From assembly GCA_963575745.1 (NCBI GenBank), contig CAUYUJ010010446.1:829589-893588 (forward strand): 64,000 bases of DNA, written 5' to 3'. The position numbers and the translations under genes were made by a program. Position 1 is the first letter of the stretch. Each line of letters begins with the position of its first letter. Under the pieces are notes generated by a model. It was not told where the DNA came from and ran no database searches. It saw only the letters and a list, made by a program, of their open reading frames with translations. Positions 36,378 to 47,095 of this stretch are shown here, in pieces. The DNA is from Prorocentrum cordatum. Lineage: Eukaryota; Sar; Dinophyceae; Prorocentrales; Prorocentraceae.

Positions 36378-37905
36378 TTAATACTGCGTGGGCGGATTGG
36401 CTGCCGCGCGAAAAACTGCCAGCTGGCCTGCTGTGCTGCTAGCTCCGCTCAACGCTGCCATGTCAGACTCGTCTCCTCCCGCCGCCCTCTCACGCGGTTC
36501 ATCAGGTCGCATATGCTTGGAATCCCTGGCCATCCCTTCATTGATCTTGATCTGCTTGGGTGGTGCCTGACCCGTGGAGCGCCTGGGCGAGGTCGATCCG
36601 GGTCTTTCTGCCTCGGCTCCTTGGGCGAACGCACTTTCAAGCCGTCGACGTCCTTCTGTGCGTGCGTCGGGAGTAGCTGACTTGGACTTGCCATTATCCT
36701 TTCTTGGCGTGGGCGTAGGCGATGTCCTTGCTGTCTGTGCTTGTAGTGCCTGAATTTGTCGCTGAAGTTCTTCTCTGGCATTATTTCTGTTGACGCTGAC
36801 GTCTGTGAGCTGCTTCTGTATGGTGTTCATGGCCGTCTTGAACTCTATGAGTTGCGCCATGAGGGCCTGCTGCGAATGCTGCACGCTCGCTAGCAACCCT
36901 GGCGTGGAGAATTCCGCTTTCGAATCCGCTGAGCCCGAGCACGGTGTAGCTCCAGGCGGAGTTCGTGTGGTTGGCGTGCTTGGTGCTCGTGTGCCCGCTG
37001 GTGTGCTCGGCGAGCGCGTGGTAGCTGGCCACTGCGTACGCGACCGGGAGGCTCTTCCTGCTGGCGCGAGAGGGCCTCCGTCGGAATCTTCCTCTTCATC
37101 TTCATCCATGTAGTCTGCTGCGCGTGGCTTATGAGTGTGCGACATGTGCGTGCGCACCTCTGCCTGCTTGCGCTCGTTGTCCCGCTTCTCCTCGTCTTCT
37201 AGGTCCTTGAAATGTTCGAGAAGGTCTTCAGCGTGTGCCACTTCTTCGTGTAATGCATGTACTTGTGCGACACAGGAGTCAAGATGGATCTGCGCCTCCA
37301 CCTGCTTCTGTGTGGCGTCCGTCGGCCTGCGCTTTGCTCGATTGACAAAGTTGAGCTGCTTGGCCGTGCGGGCAGAGGCCGTGCGAGAGTACATGAGCTG
37401 GTACAATACTACGGCGTACTCATGTCGCAAGCCTCGTACTTGTGATGCGTCCATCTTAAGCTCCTGCGAACATTTGATCTGACGTTCTAGGCCCTCCAAT
37501 GTAGAGCCCAGGGCCTTTCTGTACTCACCAATCTCCTGAGGGTTCTCAGGCGGCTCCTGCCATCGCCTGTGGGCGCGGGCCTCTTCTGGCGAGCAAGGCA
37601 TGTTATTCATGGTCTCGTCCTCCTCCGTGCTGTTGCTGTAAGCTGGGCGTCGCGAGCTGAATCGCCTCCACGGGGGGGAGGATGTAGGTTGGTCAGCAGC
37701 TGGCTTGGCTGCTGGCTGATTCGGATGGCACTTCTCACACTTTGTGATCCCCCACTTGTTGTGATGGTTGCGTGCCGGGCACTCCCACAAGTACCGGTGT
37801 TGTCCTTGTAGACGCCCTTGCCATTGCGATCTTCGTCTTGATGGCTGTCTCGAGCGCGCAGATGAATGGCTGCGCTGAGTCCTCCACGTCATACTGCAAT
37901 GCTGT
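36378..37905 (-). pseudogene. Retroelement E ORF1 (long gag-like ORF)
   Basis: About 500 codons are open on the minus strand and end at 36378. The first plausible Met is in MTWRTQRSHSSARS near 37890. An N-terminal Cys/His cluster reads WECPARNHHNKW-GITKCEKC (RanBP2-like spacing at its second half). A charged region follows with a helix-rich segment (LHEEVAHAEDLLEHFKDLED), then an acidic patch MDEDEEEDSDGG, Thr/Pro-rich repeats, a second helical segment (AQLIEFKTAMNTIQKQLTDV) and a basic Ser-rich tail. Two coiled-coil-like parts plus a Cys/His knuckle fit a retroelement ORF1. It could instead be a host gene exon. The same frame runs further upstream into the ACG array, which I treat as non-coding. 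Confidence 0.45.
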
Positions 37906-38149
37906 TGCTCGTGTAGACCTGATGCTGTGGCGATCCTGAGCAGGGTCCTGGCCCTGCCTCGGTCAGCCCTGGCTCGACGGTGCCAGGCTGGTTCACCTCC
38001 TGCTTCACGGCTGGCCCTCCTGCCGCGCGCCGTGGCTGCCGGGGCGCGCTGGTGGGGCGGGCGCGTGTCGCAGCAGTCCCGCGCGAGTGGCTTCGCCGTG
38101 CCTGGCACGGCTCCCACAAACCACTCAGGCCGGGACGGCGGCTCGACAA

Positions 38150-38535
38150 CGACAAGGGAGGAGGGAGGACGGCGACGACGCGAACGACGAAGAAGGAGGA
38201 AGGACGGCGACGCTGACGACGACAACGACGAGGGAGGAGGGAAGAAGACGACGACGACGACAACGAAAACGACGACGACGACGACGGCGACGAAATAGGA
38301 GGGACGACGACGAGACGCCGACGACGGACGACGATGACGACGAGGGAGGAGGAGGAAGGACGACCACGGCGACAACGACGACGGAAACGACCACGACGCC
38401 AAAGAGGACGACGACGACGAACACGAGGAAAGACAGAGGACGACGTAGGCGACGACGAAGACGACGACGAGGGAGGAGGGAGGACGGGACGACGACGCGG
38501 GAGGAGGGAGGACGGCGACGACGACGACGACGCAA
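38150..38535. repeat. (ACG)n array
   Basis: An ACG-rich tract with recurrent GAGGGAGGAGGGAGGACG blocks (near 38154, 38227, 38343, 38470 and 38502), so it has higher-order structure on top of the trinucleotide. Confidence 0.95.
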
Positions 38536-38550
38536 GAGCGCGCGCGCACG

Positions 38551-38998
38551 CTTTTGTTGAAAATCCGTGTTGCGAAACCTTATGTTTTTGTAGGTTTTTT
38601 GGATGCACGATTTTGAAATCCTTCCCACACCGATGGGTTTTGAAGGATTTCGGAATACGCGAGCGACGACGCGTGCGTCTGCATTTCGTCCACTTTTGTT
38701 GCACAGGATTCTCGCGACGGCACACGCGCAAGGGCGTTCGACAGATTTCGACATGCGCGCGCGCGAAGCCCGTTTGGTAGCATTTTGTGAAAATCTTGAA
38801 AAACCTATGGCTCTCTTAAGATTTCGCAAGAGCTCGCGCGTAAGCTTTTTTAGCAGATCAGTGTTGCGAAACCCTGTGTTTTTGCATTGTTTTGGGAAGC
38901 TCGATTGCGAAATCCTTCCGACACCGAAAGTTTTTGAAGGATTTCGGCATGCGCGCGCGACGACGCGCGCGTGTGCACTTCGTCCGTTTGCAAGGGAT
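38551..38998. repeat. Three degenerate repeat copies, each carrying a hairpin
   Basis: Copies share GTTGCGAAACC, a T-rich stretch, an inverted repeat and a CGCGCGACGACGCG block. Stems: GAAATCCTTC (38615-38624) with 38642-38651; AAATCTTGA (38791-38799) with TTAAGATTT (38816-38824); CGAAATCCTTC (38908-38918) with 38936-38946. The middle stem differs at several pairs yet still pairs. Confidence 0.7.
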
Positions 38999-39640
38999 AC
39001 GTGAAAAAGTCTTATCTAAGAGCGAACCATGTCCCGCGTATTGTTTTTTATCAAGGGAACCTTACGGGAACCGATACCGGCCCCCCTGGGATAGTGAAAA
39101 GTCATATTTAGTATGGACATGTGGTCAGAATCATATATGAGAATCCATGTGGTCTTATCTATTTGGTGCCAACGCAAAAACAATGCAATGCGGTTGCAAT
39201 GCAACGCAATGCGAGTGCAATGCGATTGAAAGCGTATTGCGCGTGCGGCGGCGACGGGCGGCGACGAGCCGGGGGCCCAGCAGCGACGGACAGGCGGCGA
39301 CGGGCGGCAACGAGCCAGCCAGACCGCCATGTGGGCCCAATGAACTCGGAATTCAAGTAAGAACCCCTGGGTGCAAGCACTCTGTGGTGAACAAACACTC
39401 CCCCACTTCTTCTGTTGTCGGCACGAAGCTCTGCGCGGCCTCTGAGTGACGACAGCTGGCCCGTTAAATGCCACCCGGGAACGCAGCGCTCCCCCAAACG
39501 AACTGCGAATGCCACACGAGTGCATCATTCGGCTGCAAACATGTGAGTCGTCCAGTCGCCACGAAGCAAGAGCCAGCGGACAATACAGGAGAGCTCGGAA
39601 ACGTTACACAAGTCCCGCCTTTCCAGAGTTCCTCCTGCTC
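38999..39640. other. Mixed unassigned sequence with a small GCAATGC array
   Basis: A lower-GC patch at 39000-39175 has no ORF of note. GCAATGC-type heptamers recur at 39180-39240. GGCGGCGACGGGCGG-like repeats are at 39245-39310. No gene recognised. Confidence 0.45.
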
Positions 39641-39725
39641 CGCTTCCTCCTCCTCCCCCTCCTCCTCCCCCTCCTCCTCCCCCTCCTCCTCCTCCTCCTC
39701 CTCCTCCTCCTCCTCCGCCTCCCCT
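39640..39725. repeat. (CTC)n microsatellite
   Basis: CTCCTCCCC followed by pure CTC. It lies in a 361-aa plus-strand ORF that I do not call as a gene. Confidence 0.9.
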
Positions 39726-40034
39726 CCGATGCTGCTTCTCCTCGGCGTGCCCGAGCTGCCGACCCGGGTGGCGCTGAGAAGATGGACGTGGCAAAGGCGG
39801 CCGCCGGCGAGCTCGACGACGCTGGGCAGACGAGCTGCCCGTGGGATACCTCGAGCGCACTCGGCAAAAGTGTGGATACGATTGCTAAGCTACCCGCGCT
39901 GCACGCCAGCGTACCAGCGGGCGCCCCGCGCGAGGTGGGGGAGGGAAGAGAGCGGGGAAACATCAGAAGGGGAGGAAGACTGAGATGGAGGAGCAGGGAA
40001 ATGAGGAGGAAGAGGAGGACGATGACGAATGGAG

Positions 40035-40165
40035 GGGTCGCTCTCTGTGGACCTGTCGTTAAAGGCGCGGTCGCTGCGCGTGGACTTCTCGTGGGCGGCG
40101 TCGCTCCGCGTGGACTTCTCGTGGGCGGTGCGATCGCTCTTCGTGGACCTGTCCTGGGCGGACGG
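40035..40165. repeat. 30/33-bp minisatellite (GTGGACTTCTCGTGGGCGG)
   Basis: Four tandem units alternate GTCGCTCTTCGTGGACCTGT and GTCGCTCCGCGTGGACTTCT types. In one frame they encode the ten-residue pattern SLRVDFSWAA. A single related unit lies at 23772-23812. Confidence 0.8.
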
Positions 40166-40169
40166 GACT

Positions 40170-41225
40170 GCTGCCAAGATGCCTCCAGTGCATTCCCCGT
40201 CCCCTTCTCTTTTTCACCACGGCACGCAAATAGAAAATTGCACCCAGACGGCGCATCGGCAAAACCAACACATAAAGAAGACACGCACCCGCACGACGAC
40301 GTGCATGAGGAAAGGCATGAACGCCGAGCCAGTACAACGCCTCGAGGCACAATCGCAACCTGCGACCGACCCTCAAGGACCGAACCGGGAAAGCTTCGGA
40401 TGCTCTTGACGGGTTCTCAGCGTTTGGGAACTTTAGTCTGGCCACCTGAGCCTCTGGGGGCCTCGCCCAGGGCCCAGGGGGCCTCAAAGGCTCCGAGGAT
40501 TGCTCAGGGTCAGGATCCCGAGCGGAAGTAACACTTACCATCGGGATGCATCATCACACTCCTCGTCTCCCGCCTCCTCGGAAACCTTCGAGAGCCTCCG
40601 AAACCTGCGAGCACCTCCCCCACTCCCACCTCCTCCTGCTCCTCCTCCTCCTCCTCCTCCACCTGATCATCCAGCTCCTGCTGCTTGTCTGGCCCCTCCG
40701 CCTCCTCCATCCACATTCCTTGTAGATACCTCCTCCCTGTCGTGGCACCAAACCTGTCATTAGGGCGGGCGAGGGTTTTGCTTGAGACTTCCTCGCGGCT
40801 TATGCCCCTGAAGCTTGAAACAGCCACAAGCTACATGCTCGTTTTCAAAAGGGCCTAAAGCCTTGACGGCGCGCACACCTGGTCCAAAAGACAATCGGTT
40901 ACACCGATGTTGGGCGGCTCCTCTTCAAACTGGGGCTCTCGTCCTGGCGCCGCGCGGACTCGTCTGAAAAAAGCCAAAGAGCGGCACGGATGGGGGCAGG
41001 ACGCACCCGTTCCATACCCCTTGGGGGCCCGCCGTGGCTCCCGCTCTGCGGGCTCGATGGAAACTCGTATGCGGTTCATGCCGCGATGACCTCGCCGCTG
41101 GTCTTGGGCACCGCGAGGATCGTCCAACCTTGCAAGATCGCGGTTCGAAATCGGCCGACTCTGGGCCACTGGCGGCGTTCAGTCTCGAATGCCTGCGCTG
41201 GGGTCGCCGCCGCGTGGACGCGGCG
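40170..41225. other. Unassigned stretch with a CTC patch
   Basis: A CTCCTC tract is at about 40620-40710. GAGACTTCCTCGC near 40785 resembles the satellite half-block of 30-31.5 kb. No gene recognised. Confidence 0.45.
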
Positions 41226-41230
41226 CGAAC

Positions 41231-41488
41231 CTGCCGCATCTGAAGTGAATCGGCACACCACCGCACTGATTACAATCGACACCTACGGTAGGACATCTTG
41301 CTACAAACCAGATTGGGGCACATTCTTCGTCGATCTGTGGAAGGGTCCTGAGGTGGCCCAGAGCTTCTGTGGCTCTGTGGGACCATCCGATGATCAGAAA
41401 TTTCCATGGGGCACCTGCTGACAAACCGATTTCTGATGTGATGTGCCTGCTGCATCTGAAGTGGACCCGCACACCACCGCACTGACTA
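41231..41488. repeat. Pair of 42-bp direct repeats about 215 bp apart
   Basis: GCATCTGAAGTG ... CGCACACCACCGCACTGA occurs at 41231-41272 and 41447-41488 with about five differences. The sequence between is not repeated. On the minus strand each copy reads CGGV-x-x-HFRC, but the surrounding ORF has no known domain. Confidence 0.7.
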
Positions 41489-42600
41489 TCCCACCCCCCC
41501 TCACCCTCCTGCGACATACGAGACGGGTGCGTGCCGTCCTCGTGCCTGCGCCAGTGGGCAAGCTCTGCCCCCAGCCTCGCAACGTTTGCCGCCGCCGTCT
41601 CGTGTAGCCTCGCCTGTAGCAGGGCGGCACGGGGAGGAGGGGATGGGGGAGGAGGGGGAGAAATGGAGAAAGAGAGGGAGGAAGGAGGGGAAGAGGATCG
41701 ACATCGACCTCCTCGACGTCGGCATCTCGGACCCGTTGCGTGCCCACGCGTTGCTAAAACCAATCACGGGTGAAAGGCCAGTGAAGATGAGCCCCAGGAA
41801 GTGTCCAGGGGTCCGATTTGGCGCGGATCTGGGCATGGAAGGGCAATAATGCGGCGGGTCAGATTTGTGCGAAGATGCGCGCCTGCGTGCGTGGCAGTGC
41901 ATTCGCAGTGCACGCGCTCGGCCGCGATCAAAGAGCACGGGCAAATCCTGGAGTCGGTACGAGCAAGCCGTCTTAAGCCATCAAGAGTACTCACTCTCAC
42001 TCTCAAGCCATACGCCGTCCGGCGCGCGGGCAAAAACACAGTCTCAAGCATCGACGCGACACGGCGAAGTGGATCAAGGGGATGATGAGGAGGAGGAGGA
42101 GGAGGACGAGGAGGAGGAGGAGGGGGAGGAGGAGGAGGAGGAGGCGGAGGAGGAGGAGCAGCAACAGCAGTGAACAGAGGGGACGAATTCATCCTGCGCG
42201 CCTCGCCGCCGCGGGCCGCGGGGGGGCGCCTTCGTGGACGAGGCGCACCGGGCTACGCGCCTTGGCGACAAGGTCGTTGTCGCTGAACTGGCCGAAGGAA
42301 GCCGATGTTCAGCGCGCAGTTGGCGGAGTCGGCAACCGCTGTCACATTCAGGGGGGCATTCAGGTCGACTCCATTGAGGCTGAATGGCAGAGGCGGCTCC
42401 CAAGAGGAGCCTGTGTTGGTGGCCTCCGATGGAGGCTGTGGAGAATCAGGTGGCCGTTTAAAAACAGGTACTGCTGGGCGGACATCATCAGCGGAATATC
42501 CAGTCATCATGAGGCGGCCGCGGCCGCGACGTGCGGCAGAACGTGACAAAACCTCGGCAGTAACACGTCGGAGCAGGTCGTCACGAAGTGAAAACGTCAG
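41489..42600. other. Unassigned stretch with GAGGAG microsatellite
   Basis: A (GAG)n tract is at about 42088-42162. Purine-rich sequence is at 41630-41695. No recognised gene. Confidence 0.5.
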
Positions 42601-42609
42601 AGCTTCGCG

Positions 42610-42850
42610 TGTAGGAGCGTCGGTCCGTCGGGACGTTGGGTCGGGTTGGGCGTCGGGGCAAGGGTCGGAAAAGGCAGCGGGAAGGGAGTCGGACTGGGCG
42701 TTGGGCTGAGCGTCGGGAAAAGGGGTGACATGGGTAACAGGACCGGGGTCGGACTGGGCGTCAGGAAGGGCGTCGGTCTGGGCGTCAGGGAGGTCTTCGG
42801 AGGGCGGGTGGGGAAGGGAGTCGGTGGTGGCGTCGTGGGACCGTGGGTGC
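42610..42850. repeat. G-rich minisatellite, core GGGCGTCGGGAAGGG
   Basis: Imperfect copies of GTCGG(A/G)CTGGGCGT and GGAAGGGAGTCGG recur every 12-24 bases, giving Thr/Pro repeats on the minus strand at the extreme 3' side of LINE B. Confidence 0.65.
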
Positions 42851-43011
42851 CCTGGGGTCGGAAGTGCACCCTGCTGGAGACGATCACGCGCTGCCCGAAG
42901 AGCACGGAGATGCGAGTCGTACTAGGGGCCTCTCGTTCGTTAGCAAGTAGATGACGCAGCTTGAGCACGACATAGTAGGCGATGGCCAAAGCGCTGGATG
43001 GTGGGGACCAC

Positions 43012-43777
43012 TCATGCCCTGGCACCAGTTGATAGTCGGTAACCGCACCAATCCCAATACGTGACAACGGCAGTGAGTGCGCGAAGGCTCGTGGAAGGCA
43101 GGTCAGGCGGGTCAGTCGATCGAGGACACTGGTGGTAGTGGCCGATGGCGTCGGCGTCATCACAGCCCAAGAGGCAGCTGGTCCGATCGGGTCGCACATG
43201 CATTGTATGCGTCGTGCGCCACCGCCCGCAAAGTGTTCTGAGCACAGCCCGGCGCCAGGCCGCAGAGAGATGTCATGGATGCTCGCGCAGATGAAGCCAG
43301 GGCTGCTGAAGATCATGAGGTACGGAAACTTGACCAAGCCACGCAATGGTCCTCTTGGAAAGGGTGTGCCACGAGCCATCGGGGTGGGCAAGCTGAGTGA
43401 GAGCGCGGTGCAGCTCTCGTTGTGGTCGTTGTCGCGAACCGTCGCTGGTGAACTCGGAGAGCTGGTGCTGGACGTCAGGAGCATCTGGCGCGGCGCCACC
43501 TTGATCGGGGCGTCCGTGGGCCCCTCCTGCACGCGAGCAAGCGTCGCACGATCGCCGTCGGTATTTGCCAGAACGCAGGCGACCATTGACCCCGAATGTG
43601 CGACACCAGTGGGAGATGCTGCAGGGCAGCGTCGTTCACGTGGTCGGCGTAGTGCCGCCAGGTGTGGATCGCGCACCTGGAAACGCGCCACAACGACGCA
43701 ATGTTGTAGGGCGCCAGGCCACGCGGTGTCGGAGATGGAAACCGGGTAGAGAGGGCAACCATGTCCGCAAGTCGCAT
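43012..43777 (-). pseudogene. LINE B C-terminal region with Cys/His motif
   Basis: Minus-strand frame 43777-43475 reads LRLWRVSR-like basic sequence (YNIASLWRVSRCAIHTWRHY) and LVSHIRGQWSPAFWQIPTAI. Frame 43245-43012 gives HVRPDRTSCLLGCDDADAIG then HYHQCPR. The pattern C-x3-C-x4-D ... H-Y-x-x-C is the terminal Cys/His motif of this class of LINE and may bind RNA or DNA. Confidence 0.6.
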
Positions 43778-43857
43778 GGTGTTGGGAGTAAGCCGAAGTA
43801 CACGATGGAGCGCATGACTGTCACGCTGTAATGTCTCGCGCGGCAGGTCCTATAATT

Positions 43858-45128
43858 TCACGAGGTATCCGAAGACCGCGACGCATGATGTCTGGTGATT
43901 GTAAGCAAACGACGCGCGCCCGCCATGCGTCGGAGGACGCCTGCCACTGCAACTGATTCGTCGCTGCGAGCCCAATTGTCGCACCGAGAAAATACCAACA
44001 CCTTGAATGCCGATTTAATGCCACCTGGGGATTTGCTGGCAGGGAGCGATCGAACTTCTTGCTGCACCTGCGCCGTTATCGCGGCCCACAGCGGGATGGT
44101 GATGCAATTCTTCGGGCGGAGACGCAGATGTCCAAGGCGTGCGGCGGCACCGAAGACCGACTGCAACGCTGGTAGATCCCGTAGCTGGTTGAGATGCAAC
44201 CCCAGATCGCCAGCGCACGCGGCAGCCGCGCACCCGTCAGCAGAGCCTATCTGCGAGCCGAGCGCGCGAATGATGACGCCCATCGCAATGGCCCAGATAG
44301 TGCAGGACAAGGGGCACCCTTGAGCGACCCCAGCAATGAGGGGGCAGATGTAGGGTTAGTCGCCCTGCTGCGCGACCACTCCATGGGCGTCGTGGCAGAG
44401 GGCGCGGACGGCGTCGGTGATGCCCTGATCGAAGCAGAAGTTCGACAGCGCGGCAAACAACCAGTCGCGGCCCAGGGGGGGAAGGCCGCATCGATGTCGA
44501 AGAGAACTTGCACATGGCGGTCCACGGTTGCATCTGGTGAAAGGCCTGCAGCGCGACCAAGCGCATGAATGACTGCGATGTTGCGGAAGAAGTTACGGCC
44601 ACGGATGAAGCCCAGCTGTATATCATGGGCATGTTCCTCAACTGGGATACGCATCTGCTCATTGAGCGCAATTGCAAAGAGCTTGCTGCCGGCGTTCTGG
44701 CGCAGGGTGTCGGGCGCCCTGGCGCAGACGGCGGCGCCGTCGCCCTCGGCGCCCTTCGGGGCGATGGAGAAGATGGAGTCGCTGAAGCCCGTCGGCGCCA
44801 AATCCGATTCAGGCATGCCCCAGGTCAGGTCATCAAGCGCGTTCAAGGCGCTGGATGCCGACAACCTCGCGCGGTATGGAAGCCGATCGGGTCCCGGAGC
44901 GGAGGCCCGCGCACGTCGAGCTGCCCGTCGGAGCGCTGCGGGAGTCGGCAGTGGGCCTGGGGCGCCTGAGCCATGTCGCGAGGGGTCTTCGCAGTCGCCT
45001 GCTGGCCAGGGACGCGGACACCGACCAAGTGGGTGATCCTGGCAGAGGGGGCTCATGCACGAGCGCGGCGATGCGCTGTACGAGCTACTTCTTGTTGGCG
45101 AGCAATTTCCAACTCGCGACCTCCCCAT
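43858..45128 (-). pseudogene. LINE B reverse transcriptase
   Basis: Fingers and motif A are in the frame of 45128-44247: SIFSIAPKGAEGDG, QLGFIRGRNFFRNIAVIHAL and VLFDIDAAFP (motif A). A frameshift follows. Motif B resumes as PLSCTIWAIAMG near 44.31 kb. Motif C reads AACAGDLGLHLNQL in frame 44310-43858: the first catalytic Asp is Gly (GGC codon at 44211-44209), so activity is lost. The family typically has A-D-D here. Later thumb and C-terminal parts are at 43777-43475. Confidence 0.75.
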
Positions 45129-45552
45129 GCCGCTCGCTGGGCCGCTGCTGCTGCTTATCGCTTCTGCGAGAGGTAGTGGTCGTGGCGCGCTTTCTGCGGG
45201 GGCTCCGCGAACTCCGCCGCGTCCGCAAGTTGCGCGCGGTCGTTCTCCAGCTGGGGCAGGCGGCGAGCGCGGGGGTCCATCGCGAGGAAGGTGGCAGCAA
45301 GAGCACTCTCTCGGCGCCAGACCGCCCTCGAAATCGAGCGGTGCACCAAGAGCTGCGCCTCAGAAGGGGCTGGCCCACGGTGGCCGCCAGGAAGGTGTAG
45401 GAGATGGTTCCTGGCAGGGCGCGCAGCCTCGACCACGTTTTCTTTGATCGCGCGCCATGCCAAGGTCGGAGCGGAGGCCAGGTCCCTGGCGCGCTCAGTC
45501 AGTAGGTTGCAGAACATGGCGTACATGGGGAGCGCGAAGAGGAACTCTGGGA

Positions 45553-46185
45553 TCAGCTGCGCGCGCTCCTTTCGCGGGGTCGCAACGTCCGCGCGAAGCG
45601 CCAAGGCGGCGTGGTCACTGGGTCGACGGTCGCTGAGAGCAGCCGCATCATGCTGGATATGGACCTGGAGTTGCAGGTTGGGAGGCTGCAGAAGATGCGG
45701 TCGATGCGCATCTTGGCGGCAGTGCAGGGGTCGCATCGCGTCGGCCCACCAGGAGCAATCTCCGTTATCAGAGAAAAGTGTCGCCGCCAACTGGGCCGCT
45801 GAAATGCATGTCCACCAGGCGTGGGAAATTGAAGCGGGCCTGGACGATGAAACTGAACCGCAGGCTCGTCGCGGATATTGAAATCACCAAACACCAAGAA
45901 GATCCGATCCATGGGACGCTGCTGCGCCCGCCGTTGGGAAGCCTGCCAATAATGGAAGATCGTCTTGCGTTCGGCAAAGGGGATGTCAAAGTTGCGGAAA
46001 TTCAGGATTATGGCGAGACAATCTTGACCCTGGCAATATCCAAGAGACTGCACTCTGCCGCCAGGACGCGATGAAAGAGAATAATCCGAGTTGAAACAAC
46101 GGTGGCAGCGCAACGGCCGATGGCCACATTGGCCCTGCAGCGGCTTTGGACCACTCCACACCTGATTCAGCACACCAGGCAACAA
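45553..46185 (-). pseudogene. LINE B AP-endonuclease, C-terminal half
   Basis: The 210-aa minus-strand ORF reads YCQGQDCLAIILNFRNFDIP, then DRIFLVFGDFNIRDEP (GDFN metal-binding motif) and MRIDRIFCSLPTC. The closing S-D-H-A-A-L motif appears in the next frame (45790-45155, residues around 60). The early W-N and Q-E motifs are absent, so the N-terminal half is deleted or unrecognisable. The domain would nick DNA at the target. Confidence 0.65.
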
Positions 46186-46880
46186 GTCCCTGCTGAACTT
46201 GGGCTGGGGCTACCAGCTCGGCGCAGGCTGCCGCGAAGACCGCGGTGCCGGGCGTTCCGTCGAAGTCCGCCTCCGCCACCGGGTCGACGACGGGCGCGCG
46301 CGCTTCCGCGAGAAAGAAGGCCTTCTGCAAATCGGCAACGGCCTGCTTCGTCTCGTCCTGAGCCCTCTCGCATGCTGCGACGCGTTGCCGAAGAGGTGCG
46401 AGCCGTCGATGCGACTGGAGAGGGGCGCCCGGGAGTCGCGGATGGCCGCGGCAACGGCTCGAGCCGCGCCCACCTTGAACGCGGCGAGCGCGGCGCCCAC
46501 GCGCGCCGCGAGCTGGCCCCGCAAGGCTTTCGCGAGCGCCTCGGGACCTCCGGCGGCAGAGGAAGCCGCCGATTCAGCCGCCGCGGCGCCAGGGGGGAGC
46601 TGGCCTCCATCGGGCGGTCGGTCAGCGCGACGCCCGCGCCGAAGATCGGCTCGAGCCAGCGGGCCCTCGCGTTGTTCTTGCGAAGCGGGGGCAGCTGCAG
46701 CGCCGCAGGCGGCAGCGAAAGAATATTGCGAAAGAGGCGGAAGAAGAGCAGCGGCGCCGCGCCGCTGCCGGCGGTCGCGGTCGCAGCCTCGAAGGCGTCG
46801 GCGACGGCGTCGTCGCGCAGGCCTTTCCCGAGGAGACCCATCGGCACCGCTGCTCCTGCCGGCGCTGCGCCGCCAGGCAC
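46100..46880 (-). pseudogene. LINE B ORF1-like region
   Basis: Minus-strand frames give GLLGKGLRDDAVADAFEAAT, an Ala-rich helix-prone stretch (EALAKALRGQLAARVGAALA) and, near 46.3-46.2 kb, FFLAEARAPVVDPVAEADFD then CAELVAPAQVQQGLVAWC. The last part resembles the pre-endonuclease region of dinoflagellate LINEs as I remember it. The order matches ORF1 of LINE D. Frame changes occur at about 46.6 and 46.33 kb. Confidence 0.35.
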
Positions 46881-47095
46881 AGGAGGCGGCCGAGTCCCCG
46901 CGGGGCGAGGGGGGCGCGCGCGCAGGTCCTGAAGGGGTGGAAACTGGGCGGGAGCCTACCCCGCTGAGGCAGTTCAAGCGGAACCATTTTGGCTCGAGCC
47001 TGAATTGCCACGGAGGAGGAGAAGGAGGGGGGGAGGAAGGGTGCGAGGAACACAAATGCAAATTCGCACGCGCACGCGCCTGCCGGGCTCGAAAG

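Larger units (their letters stand above)
42900..46950 (-). mobile_element. LINE B: APE-type non-LTR retrotransposon, inactive
   Basis: Minus-strand order: ORF1-like segments (about 46880-46100), the C-terminal half of an AP-endonuclease (46185-45600), a linker, RT (45128-43860) and a C-terminal Cys/His region (43777-43012). At least four frame changes, a missing endonuclease N-terminus and a mutated RT Asp-Asp pair mark it as dead. It lies immediately downstream of the 3' end of LINE A in the same orientation. The 5' edge is uncertain, because no clear minus-strand spliced leader was found. Confidence 0.65.

Noticed and set aside
37905-38549. N-terminal extension of the element E ORF1 (to 723 aa)
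   Set aside because: The extra residues are Val/Pro/Ser/Arg runs from the ACG array. The true start is probably near 37.89 kb.
39446-40531. 361-aa plus-strand ORF
   Set aside because: Composed of a CTC-repeat poly-Leu run and a minisatellite, with no domain and no support for expression.
41231-41488. Solo LTR or LTR pair
   Set aside because: The direct repeats are only 42 bp and 215 bp apart, with no primer-binding site, polypurine tract or TG...CA ends.
44171-44180. A GGTAGATC string as another copy of the insertion I terminal repeat
   Set aside because: Only eight bases match, with no ATAG, G run or TA tract. It is ordinary LINE B coding sequence.
46975-46996. Plus-strand spliced-leader-like sequence (ACCATTTTGGCTCGAG)
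   Set aside because: Only about 17 of 22 positions match, it lies on the opposite strand to all the elements, and nothing recognisable is downstream of it. Could be chance.
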